Shown: in pieces, positions 10,067 through 18,710 of the stretch
Layout of the letters: the number at the start of each line of letters is the position of its first letter
How positions within the stretch are numbered: position 1 is the stretch's first letter
Assembly: GCA_015501055.1 (NCBI GenBank)
Contig: JADNYV010000489.1
Coordinates: 1-25,465 of the forward strand
Direction of reading: 5' to 3'
DNA: 25,465 nt
Source: Mucidula mucida
Lineage: Eukaryota; Basidiomycota; Agaricomycetes; Agaricales; Physalacriaceae
Program-made: the position numbers and the translations under genes
Notes under the pieces: generated by a model
The model's database searches: none
Told to the model about the DNA's origin: nothing
What the model saw: only the letters and a program-made list of their open reading frames with translations

Positions 10067-10527
10067 ATTATACATAGATTTTATGAGGAGTTACGAACTT
10101 AGAATGGGAATTATGAAGATGGTTTTACTGGAAAACATGGAACACTCTTACTAACTTGATGAGCGTATGTGAGGTGCCACCGCGGGCCTCACTTACAGCG
10201 CGCTGTCCTTGTTCCCACACTCATGAGTTTGTCGGTAGAATGCAATGGTCAAGTTGGTCAAGCACTGGTTCGATATTACATCAGCCGATATAACCTTGCT
10301 CTCCTTCCACCAAGTGAGTTCAGCGTTCATTCGTGCAAGCCCGCCGCTTCCTATATCTGTCAATGCTCACAAAGGCGCAGCGGAATGTGCCACTTCTGCT
10401 CCATCAGCTGCTGCAGTAAGGTTGTCGCATAACCACCGAGCTGTCCCCGAGGCAATGTATTGGACTCTGTCTTAGTTAAAACGGGCCGTCCGAGAGGAAG
10501 ACTGGTTATCTAACAATCTTCATCTTC
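10067..10527. other. Intergenic, UNC93-like gene to NmrA-like pseudogene
   Basis: Contains the 3' UTR of the UNC93-like gene and the upstream region of the NmrA-like locus. Two overlapping open frames at 10169-10475 show no family motif and probably occur by chance. Confidence 0.5.
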
Positions 10528-11823
10528 ATGTCTTCCACGAGAACTATCGCAGTCTTAGGGTACGGGACCGTTGGTACTGTACGATTTCGATCTATTCTGC
10601 AGGCCTTGTGACCTGAGACTGGTTCGCTGAAATTTTGAATTCAGCGGATGGCCGAAATCCCTGTGACATTGGGCTATTCAGCGCCGCAGGCACCAAAAAA
10701 ATTGCTATATATGGTAATTTGAGCTGTCAAAACAGTAGGTCAGTTCTGCGAGAGGCTCCGCGACCTGTGACCCAAGGTATTCTGCGCCAGAATGAGGTCC
10801 TGTGACCCGTGACCGCAGAAGGGATCGAAATGGTACAGTAAGCCGGTCCGTGTACTACATGTTCGAACGTTCTTTGACAAAACCATCGACACTCTAGGCG
10901 CTTTCTGCAGCTGGGGCCGTCGTACTTGTCTCATATCGAGATGCTTCAAAGTTCTCAGGCGTTCCTTCGACCGCTGGGGCGTTCTCGGTTGACTATGCCG
11001 ATGAGATCAAGCTTGGCAGTCTCTTCAAGGAGTATTCTGTCGACATTGTAGTATGTACATTGACGCCCACCGCCCTGTCGGATGTACAAGTGGCGGCAGC
11101 GCGCGCAGCCAAGCAGGCAGGCGTACAACTGTTTCTTCCTAGCGAGTACGGAATATCGACCGAGGGTCATACGGGAGACAGCCTTGTTCGCTGCCAAAAA
11201 CTGCCAGCGCAGGTTGGTCACAACAGGCTTCAACCTATTCAAATACTCGGTTTAGTTGTTTCTGTAGCTCAAATCCAAGCTCTCGGTCTCCCGACAGCTC
11301 GAATCATGGTGCGTTACTTCTTGAAAGGCTTGATTATGACTGAATCTGAAGACCGTGAAGGCTGGCTATTTCATGGAATTCATTCCTTCCCTGTCATCCG
11401 ACGATAAGAAACCTGGAAAGTTCATTATCGCTGGTAATGGAGATATCAAGTTTAGCGCCACAGCTGCTTCGGTCAGTAACCGTCTGGCTTGTGGACTCTC
11501 CTGATGTCCTGTTCTTTGGCTCATATTCTAAGCACTCGGTCGCTCTCTGACTTGAACAACACCATACATCTCATCGAGGGGCAGTCATTAACTTTCAACG
11601 AAATCGCCGCCTTGTACAACAAGAAACCGGCTTATGTCGCTGTCGACACGATCGGGCATCCTGTTCAACGGCTCCTGCTGTAGGCTGGGCGAAAACAGGG
11701 TTCGATGGAGTCATTAAGCCTGATGCTCCATTCGAAGTTGTCGATGCGCGGTCTCATAGTTCCAACGCGTTTTGGCCGGGGCATGAGTGGAAGAAGCTCA
11801 GGGATGTCATTCCGTCTTTGTAG
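10528..11823 (+). pseudogene. NmrA-like / isoflavone-reductase-like oxidoreductase, damaged
   Basis: Remains of an atypical short-chain dehydrogenase of the NmrA/isoflavone reductase-like family (NAD(P)-binding Rossmann fold). Exon 1 (10528-10578) carries the nucleotide loop IAVLGYGTVG. After a gap of about 320 bp, a long stretch from about 10898 reads VVLVSYRDASKF, DYADEIKLGSLFKEYSVDIV, ARAAKQAGVQLFLPSEYG and GLPTARIM. A clean 52-bp intron (11309-11360) leads to AGYFMEFIPSLSSDDKKPGK, then LSDLNNTIHLIEGQSLTFNE and FWPGHEWKKL, ending at TAG 11821-11823. The frame changes near 11175, between 11490 and 11540, and near 11660, and I found no splice model that joins all parts. Either it is a recent pseudogene or the sequence has errors. 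A truncated tandem copy follows. Confidence 0.72.
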
Positions 11824-11999
11824 ATGAACTTGACAATGTTATAAACGAGCAGTTTCATGGCTATCTCCAGCTTCTGTTTGGTGTTGTACTAAAGTTGACG
11901 ACGAAGCGGAGAACGTTGAAAGAGGAAATGACGAAGTAAGTACATACAAGGTCGACTGTTGTCCACCTGTACATCGTGGCGTAGAATTTCTCATACGGC

Positions 12000-12242
12000 A
12001 GCTCGTGCCACTGCCTCACCCTCAACGAGATCGCGGCAGTGTACAACAAAACACCGCATCCGTTTATTCGCGTGTTTGGCGCCTTCGATGCGGGCTGGTC
12101 GAGGACCGGATTTGATATCACGAAATTCGACGCTCCAGGTGAGGTTGTAGAAGCGATGTCAGGAAAATCAAATGCTCTGTAGGAAGGACATCAGTGGAAG
12201 CAGATTGAAGATGATGCGAAAGATGTCCTACCTTCTCCCTAA
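12000..12242 (+). pseudogene. Truncated tandem copy of NmrA-like C-terminus
   Basis: Reads LTLNEIAAVYNKTPHPFI, then FDAGWSRTGFDITKFDAPGE and EGHQWKQIEDD, parallel to LTFNEIAALYNKKP, VGWAKTGFDGVIKPDAP and PGHEWKKLRD in the copy just upstream. At the position of FWPGHEW it has a TAG stop (12180-12182) in place of the tryptophan codon. The N-terminal Rossmann part is missing; 11824-11999 shows no clear similarity. The proteins have diverged considerably, so the duplication is not very recent. Confidence 0.75.
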
Positions 12243-12624
12243 GTAGATGGGACTGACAGGTTTATTTTGATACTAAACAAATCATACTCTGCGGTAACTG
12301 ATTCTAATATCATCACTGCTCATCTCACATGTATCCGTCTGACTGAAATCTTTTACCGACCCTCGAGATACAAAGATCCAGGCAAGAAACGTTGACGTTA
12401 TATTAGGCGAAGTACAGGCATAGCTGTTTCATCTGAAGATTTTACAAGAGACCAAACGAGAGAGAGGGGATATAAGTAAGTAGTAGCATGAAAGACAGCA
12501 GCAGCGATATGTATATGCGAGTATCCCATTCCAGTAGAAAAAGAAACACAGAAATTAAAAGGTAAACCATTAAAAGATCCATAATCCATATAGAGAATAC
12601 CATGTCCATACCACGAACGACCGC
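12243..12624. other. Convergent intergenic region
   Basis: Lies between the plus-strand NmrA-like fragment and the 3' end of the minus-strand ArfGAP gene, so it should hold the ArfGAP 3' UTR. No gene or repeat recognised. Confidence 0.5.
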
Positions 12625-13300
12625 CTACATTGCGCTCCACTGGCCTTGTTGCATCATGGGCATCTGTTGCTGCTGCTGATACATCGGCTGCGGCCACGCC
12701 CCGCCGCCCATCGGCGGTAGCGCGTACTGCTGTTGTTGTGGCTGCTGCTGCTGCTGCTGTTGAGGCATGAAGTTGAGACTCGGCGAGGGCGTCATATGCA
12801 TCTGAGGCGTCGACGACATCATCTGAGGCGCGCCCGACATCATCTGTGGCGTCGTCGACATCATCGAGCCCATCTGCGGGGTAGTAGAATACTGCATCTG
12901 GGGTTGCGGGGAAAACATGTAACCCGCTGGCTGCGCGATCGGTGACTGCACCTGTACCTGGTTGGAGAAGTATTGTTGTTGTTGAGGCTGCTGGAACTGT
13001 TGCTGTTGATATTGTTGCTGCTGGAGGAAGGGATTATAAGGCGAGTGCCCAAAGCCAGTCGCATTCATCATCATCGGTTGCTGTTGCTGCTGGAACTGGG
13101 TGTTCAGGTTGGGGAGAGAGGGAGACATGCTCATCGATGGCTGTTGATACTGAAGGGGAAGCGAAGGACCACTGGCAGACGTTTGTAGTTGGACCAGGTC
13201 CGCCCACACTCCGTTTTGAGGTTGCTGCTGCTGCTGCTGAGGTTGGATCGGCTGCGACGGCTGCATCTGCATGCTGGGCCTCAGCTGTATCGCCACAGCC
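12625..13300 (-). repeat. CAG/CAA-rich low-complexity coding tract
   Basis: Multiple runs of CAG/CAA codons (glutamine, up to about 7-8 in a row) plus Met-Ser-Thr-Pro-Gln repeats (TPQM... units at about 12795-12890) in the last exon of the ArfGAP gene. A slippage-prone disordered tail; allele length differences are likely. Confidence 0.85.
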
Positions 13301-14105
13301 GGCTGAGGTACAGGTTGCGATGCTGACCGTGACTGTTGGGGAAGAGCGGCGGTCGACGGACGCGACGGGGTTGCAGGAGCCTGCTTCTCGAGTGGCGTGG
13401 TTTGCGGGCGAGGTGATATTGACGTAGCGGAACGCGAAGGGCCCAGCTTGGATGCGACCAAAGCAGATTTGTCAAAGAACCGCTTGTATTCGTACTTTGC
13501 TAAGCGATAATGAGAAGCTGGAAAGACGGTATTGGTATGTGCTTACATCGAATGTACTGCTCGAGGTCTGTGTCTCGCGTCGCGTCCATCAAGGGCGGCG
13601 GTGGAGGATGTTTGAGTTCATTGGGGTTAAAGATCGCATTTGACTTGACGTTTCCGATATTCTTCATGTTCTGGGTCGCGTGTGAGTGACATTTAGGATT
13701 AGTCTTTCGCTCGTACGGACCTCTGCTTGCTCCCTTGTCCATAAATCCATAGTAATACTCTTCCTAAAGGAGAATGAGAACCGATGTCTATTCCTTGAAA
13801 ACATGAGACGCACACTTTGGTAATGTGCGTGCCGATCTTTCGGTGAACACTGGCACAATGTACACTGGAAAGCTCGTCGTGAGCCCAGGAAAAGACGGAG
13901 AAAGTCAAAAACATACCAGAGATATATCCCCAAGTTGTGCGACGCCCAGCGTGGGTTCTTGGCCTTGCAGTCAGCGCAAATGTCTTCAAAAATAGCATTC
14001 AAACGACGTGGTTCTCCTGACGCGGGATCGCTTACCATTTCCGGGTTGGAGAGCCAGCTCCTGGACCATTTTCTGGCTGCGCTCGCTGGTTATCTTTGTT
14101 GTCAT
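12625..14105 (-). CDS. ArfGAP-domain protein (Age2/SMAP-like)
   Basis: GTPase-activating protein for Arf-type GTPases, acting at Golgi and endosomal membranes in vesicle coat cycling. Six exons on the minus strand: 14036-14105, 13917-13983, 13814-13864, 13721-13763, 13547-13670, 12625-13499; 1230 nt, 409 aa, all junctions in phase. The ArfGAP zinc finger is complete: CADC, 16 residues, CVHC (residues about 26-48), followed by ASVHRKIGTHITKV with the conserved arginine, SITMDLWTREQAE and YIRSKYEYKRFF. This opening (ITSERSQK ... QPGNDICADC) matches Age2-type proteins. From residue about 130 the protein is low-complexity, rich in Gln, Pro, Ser and Met, as in other SMAP/Age2 tails that bind coat proteins. 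The start codon is 117 bp from that of the divergent PEX39-like gene. A different ArfGAP subfamily is possible; the ArfGAP domain itself is clear. Confidence 0.92.
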
Positions 14106-14222
14106 TTTGAAGGAGGGGAGCAAGAAAGACCGAGATGGAGGTGCCACTTAAAGAGGGTGGGATCATGTCAGCCGCTACTCCGTACCCCCCTACGTCACAT
14201 CTCTGACTTGCTATCCGACCAA
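14106..14222. promoter_or_regulatory. Bidirectional promoter, ArfGAP / PEX39-like
   Basis: Only 117 bp separate the two divergent start codons, so the 5' UTRs and promoters must share or overlap this DNA. It contains TACGTCAC (about 14190-14197), a CRE/ATF-like ACGTCA core, and a purine-rich stretch on the ArfGAP side. No TATA box was seen. That a factor binds ACGTCA here is inference. Confidence 0.55.
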
Positions 14223-14775
14223 ATGCAGACCTCCGTCGAGGAATTCCTCAAATACGACTTTGACGCTGACCAGGACTTTCAGGTTGGACCTGCTGCCCCC
14301 ACACACTATGCTTAAACTCACTCGGCGACATTCTTGAAGCACGGCCTCGCCAACATTCTCGCGTCCAATCCCGCCCCCGACGTACTCACTAACGCAAAGC
14401 TATTCTATTTCAACCGGTATTACTACTGCTTTGCTAGTCGCGCTCTATCCTAAATGCCATCAGTATCACCGGTGCGACGCTGACCTCGGGTGATCTGCCC
14501 GCGTCGGATGCGGCCTCGGAACCTCAAACGCTGACGTTCGCTCAATTACAGACTCTCATCGAGTCTGGGAGGGTCGATGAGATACCAAACAACAAACCGA
14601 TATCGGGAGTGTTGAATGTAGGTTGTCGTCCCCGTTAAATCCTATGAACAGCGTTGACGAATGGTACTAGGATGATCCACCGAGCCAGTCGACAGCTTCT
14701 GTCAGGAAGAAACCATGGGAGACGAGTGTCGGAAGTATAGATGATGTGACAGTCAAGACCGATGCGACTACGTAA
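14223..14775 (+). CDS. PEX39-like protein with KPWE motif
   Basis: Small soluble protein resembling the recently defined peroxisomal import factor PEX39 (yeast Yjr012c, human C6ORF226), reported to cooperate with PEX7 in PTS2 cargo import. Four exons: 14223-14282, 14340-14416, 14464-14617, 14671-14775; 396 nt, 131 aa, all junctions in frame. Marks: FAQLQTLIESGRVDEIP (about residues 73-89), the short helix that precedes the motif in this family, and RKKPWE (about residues 109-114), the signature tetrapeptide. The N-terminus (VEEFLKYDFDADQDF, then HGLANILASNP) is acidic and helical with no signal peptide or membrane segment. The assignment rests on KPWE plus the helix, so a different KPWE-domain protein (for example a PEX14-related one) is the main alternative. 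Confidence 0.72.
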
Positions 14776-15761
14776 TCGTTCTTATTGTATGCCTCACGAA
14801 TGCAGTGCGTCTTATGTATGATAGCAATGCAGTTCCTCGAAACTTAAATTGACACCTTATTCGTGGGACCTAATAGAGTCACCCCCCACACCAGATTATG
14901 CTACTGCGTCGTGTGGGCTCACTCCATGTGGGGTCAATCACGACCATTGGAGTGTGGCGCAATTTTCCGATTTGTTTGAGAACTTTCTCCATGCCGACAC
15001 GCTCATGCTAGCGAGTCACGCATTGCAGAAATCTGCTTTGCCTTTCTTATAAACAATGCTGTGTACACATGAGACATCAACTCAGTTTCTACAAGATCAC
15101 GGCCTTTGATTGTAACTTTAGCGGTTCATCAAACGAACGCAGCGCGGATGGAGACCGGAAATCACGAATTCGAAGCACTACAATGTGATAAAGGTATCAT
15201 GTTACCGCGAATGCTTCGCTGTACCCATATTCACCAAAGCGATATGTGGCGTACCTTTCTGTAATCATTATTATCAAACCGACTAGTAGATGATAGAACC
15301 ACGGGCTTCTGCCTATCCTATTTGGTCATATACTATAGCGAACGACAGCCACCAAACAACTATACGTCCGCACGACCGAGTCCTTCATAGAGAACGAAGG
15401 CATCTGTTGAAACTACTTATAATACAAACGAAGGAAAGAAAAATTGATATCGCATAGGTTGAGTTTCCGAATCTGAAAGCTACCTACAAAGAAAAAGCTA
15501 GGTATACGCAAAAGAGAAGAAGAGTTCTTAGGAAAAATGTACATCAGGAACGGACTCTCGTACTCCGAACCATTGTGTGGATTTGTTGAAAAAATATGAT
15601 TCCACTCGGGTGCGGCGGCATACCACCGGCCAGCACTGTCACTAGCGAGTAAAGCGGCGCCCGAGTCGATAATCATCGAAACTATATCAATGTTGTGTGT
15701 GTTGCACCTCATATCAGAGAGGCTTTGTCTACCAATCCAGTCCCTCCATTGCCGAAACCAA
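14776..15761. other. Convergent intergenic region
   Basis: Between the ends of the PEX39-like (plus) and SMG7-like (minus) genes. It must contain both 3' UTRs. I see no conserved reading frame, tRNA or repeat; short open frames at 14849-15052 and 15413-15886 lack motifs. Confidence 0.55.
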
Positions 15762-18710
15762 CTAGCCTGTAGGTCCCCACAGCGGTGTGAGGTTATATGC
15801 CTGCCCCGGATCATGCAAGGACAGGTGGCGCGTGTGCATCCCAACAGCAGCATTCGACGAACTATAGTAGGCTTCCGGTCCTCCATATTCAGAGGGATAC
15901 AATCCTTGAGGAGGAAGAGGATGCTGGGCCAGTGAATATCTATCTATATATGGCGACGAACCAGGAGGGAAATTCAATCCCAAACCACCACGATTCAAAG
16001 ACATCCCGTGACCGATGGACGGAGGACCACCATGGTCTATGACCATCGGCTGAGGCGGTAGAGCGAAGGGTGCCGACGGAAGTGAGCCAGGAATGTAATT
16101 CTGGCTTTGCGAGTTCTGCGTTGACGGTAAAGATGAAGCCTGGGAGGATAACTGCGGGGGCCAGCTAGCCTGGGACTGAGGTTGCATACCAACGTCCATG
16201 TCCATCCCAAAGCTTCGGGGATGCACATACGGACTGTGGTTGTTGCGGCCGGCGTTGATCTGCACCGGCTCGTCTGACGCAGTCGCCCATATCGAGCGGG
16301 TCTCGCTCTTAACGGGGAAAAACCGAGGTTGCTCCCCCGAGATGCTGCGGGACATCGGTCGCTTCCCACCTCCAAGGACATCGGAGAAGAGCAGATCCTG
16401 CGCTGTCATTGCCGGAGCGGCCTTCATGGAATTTGGTGTGGTAAGCGAAGGTGAAATGTTGTGTTTCGCAGGGGATATGGGAAACCCGATAGGACTGAGG
16501 TTCGGAGGAGTGAGCCGGGCTGGGCTAGCCTTGACGGGGGCGAGTGGAGTGACGGGAGACGGCTTCACAGGAAGGGGAATGGGGGACACAGATGCCTAGA
16601 TGAGAACCATGTCAGCTCACGACTGACACCGGATATAAGAAACTCACCTAGGATACAAAACTTCTTCATCGTCGTTGAAGTCCTGCTCATTCAAGTGACC
16701 AAAGGCTTCAGCGACCACATCGTCGGTGGTCTCGGTCATAGTCTCATCGTCTTGGACAAGGTCGCAGTGAGGGGGAAAAGACACCTTGAATGGAGAGTTC
16801 TGAACGTAATATGTTAGGAGAACTTTAATACGCAACAAGAAACGTTGCTTGCCTCATAATCTGCTACCAGTCGAGCATCTTTGAGAATATCACCAATGCG
16901 CATTAGATGAACGACGTTCGGATGCTCCCCTACAGCGGAGACAGTCCCCTGTCGGCGAGCAAACAAGCCTCTCAAAGGCAGGAAACCTTCCATCTCTCTA
17001 TCCTCTTCTAATGCCGATGTCAACTCTGGCAACTGATTGGCAGGAAATACGCTTCCAAGGATCTCGATAAAGTCAGTCAACACGCGCCAAAACGCAGTTG
17101 TCTCTTCGCTGGGGTGCTCAATCATGTACTTCATGTTAGCGCGCAGCCATTTCATACTCATACGCAGAGCGCCTAACGTGCGTCGAAAGGGTGCTGTGAT
17201 ACGCTGGGCCAGATCCATGTCAACCGTATCAACTGATCCGATTTCCTGTAAGCCAACCTCAAGGAGGGCACGATGAAGTAGGAGAAGATGATTGAGAATG
17301 CGCGTCTCGACAATGGACGGATCGAGAGTGGGGGACGTGTCCTTGGATTTCTTGTTGACAGGCGCACTTAGCATGCGATGTGTATATAGGGCACCCTGTG
17401 AGGTGACGAGAATTTGAGGTATGAATTCCTCAGGGAGGTGACGCTCAGAAAGAAGGGCCTTAAACTCTTGGTAGATGCCGTTTGATTCTCTTTTGGTCAA
17501 CGAGTCCATCCTATAGATGAAGATCAGTCAGATGCATCGTGGAAGCCATGGTCGTACTTCTGCAGTCCGAGACGCCAGAGTCCGTGTAGGACTACCATCT
17601 TGTCCTTGAACATGTCGATGCGAATTTTAGCAATGGGCGGTTCAGAGGCGTGATTCTTGTCCTTGTCCTCTCTTGAGCGAGCCTTCCACTGCTCAAGAGC
17701 CTTGTGCATGATAGTGCCCATGTTGTCCGCCGCAGTCTCGTAAGGCTGCTTAACACACAGCGCGAAGTAGTAGTGGACGAGGGACATGAACTGGTCCTTC
17801 TCATATGATGCAAGGATAGCAAGCTGATGTGAGGGATTGCCGTCGGCTGCGACCAAAAGTTTGGCTTGCTCGTAGCAGTTGCGCGCCTTGGTATAGTTCC
17901 TTGGGCGAACGAGGTCAAGACCTCCAGGTGGCCCACCTCTTCGGCCGCGACCGCGTCGTGGAGCGTCATCGTGACCAATCCTTGAGCGGCCTCCACCATC
18001 ATTGTACACCTCCCTATAACGTGCAATATCGCCCAAGCAGACGAGAGCTTTGCTTAGAATGTTTAATCGACCCTCCCTCTGTTCGGGCGAAGGGACCACT
18101 GATACGGTCTCGGGCGGGAACTGATTGTAATTCCGTCCTTCAACTGGGGCATCGCCGTTGTCCGATTCGAGTACGAGGCCAAGTTTGACGAGGGCCGGGT
18201 GCGCTTCATCCAGCGCGAACGAACGGCGGAAGCGAAGTACGAGCTTGGTCCAGAACTTGTCCTCTTCGGCCAGGAATTGACGGAAGCGCTGGACGAGCTT
18301 GCGGTATTCGACTGGCCCGTGATTTCCGTTCTGCTGTTGGGGCGAGGACAAGATGCGGTCTAGCGCGCTTATGCGCTGCTTGTATGATGAAATGAAGAGA
18401 TAGGACGTCTGCATCCACAGATGGTTCTCGGCATCGTGCGACTCGTTCGCGTACGGGTGCACCAGTAAAAGCGTTAGATACCGCCGACGAAGGCTATTAA
18501 ACTGTTGAGCAAGAAAAAGTATAATAGTGGCCAACTCACTTCTTTCGCTGGAAATCAACGTCCTTGTCAAAAGGCTCCTTCTTCTTCAACGCCTCCTTTA
18601 ATCCTGCATGAATACTTTTTGCCTCTCTGCAAGCACGGAGTCAATAATGGCGGGCAGTAAAACGGGCTGTTTGACCTGGCAAGTACTGTGGGTGTCTGTT
18701 GGTCGGTCAT
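15762..18710 (-). CDS. EST1/SMG7-like protein
   Basis: Member of the EST1/SMG5-7/Ebs1 family, with a 14-3-3-like TPR domain and a helical EST1 domain; family members act in nonsense-mediated mRNA decay or telomerase recruitment. Six-exon model: 18676-18710, 18540-18626, 17558-18493, 16853-17510, 16662-16799, 15762-16595; 2688 nt, about 895 aa. Residues 12-41 read REAKSIHAGLKEAL, then EPFDKDVDFQRKN, continuing LRRRYLTLLLVHPYA and ENHLWMQTSYLFIS, the classic family start. Then LGDIARYREVY (about residue 197) and KARNCYEQAKLLVAADGNPS with HQLAILASYEKDQF and LVHYYFALCVKQP. The C-terminal 280 residues are Pro/Ser-rich with MTAQDLLFSDVLGG. Intron 4 is GC-AG. The exon 5 donor needed to keep frame is GTTTTG; a better GTGAGT site 14 nt downstream shifts frame. 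SMG7 is the best label, given the long disordered tail. Confidence 0.88.
16600..16662 (-). promoter_or_regulatory. Competing 5' splice sites in SMG7-like intron 5
   Basis: Two donors lie 14 nt apart: GTTTTG starting at 16661 (keeps frame into the last exon) and GTGAGT starting at 16647 (near-consensus but shifts frame, giving a stop about eight codons into the last exon). Both would use the acceptor CATCTAG ending at 16596. The second product would lack the whole C-terminal third. Confidence 0.55.
16800..16852 (-). other. GC-AG intron in SMG7-like gene
   Basis: After the codon for Glu in VADYE the sequence is GCAAGC rather than GT; 53 nt later ACGTTCAG precedes AACTCTCCA. No GT donor nearby gives the right phase, and a CTAAC branch site sits about 14 nt before the acceptor. 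GAG|GCAAGC matches the known consensus of rare GC-AG introns. Confidence 0.75.

Noticed and set aside
12733..13427. Plus-strand open frames in the Gln-rich ArfGAP tail
   Set aside because: They are antisense readings of CAG/CAA repeats (poly-Leu, poly-Arg/His, Ala/Val-rich).
16198..16817. Plus-strand open frames over the SMG7-like C-terminus
   Set aside because: Antisense shadows of a proline/serine-rich exon; no motif and no independent splice support.
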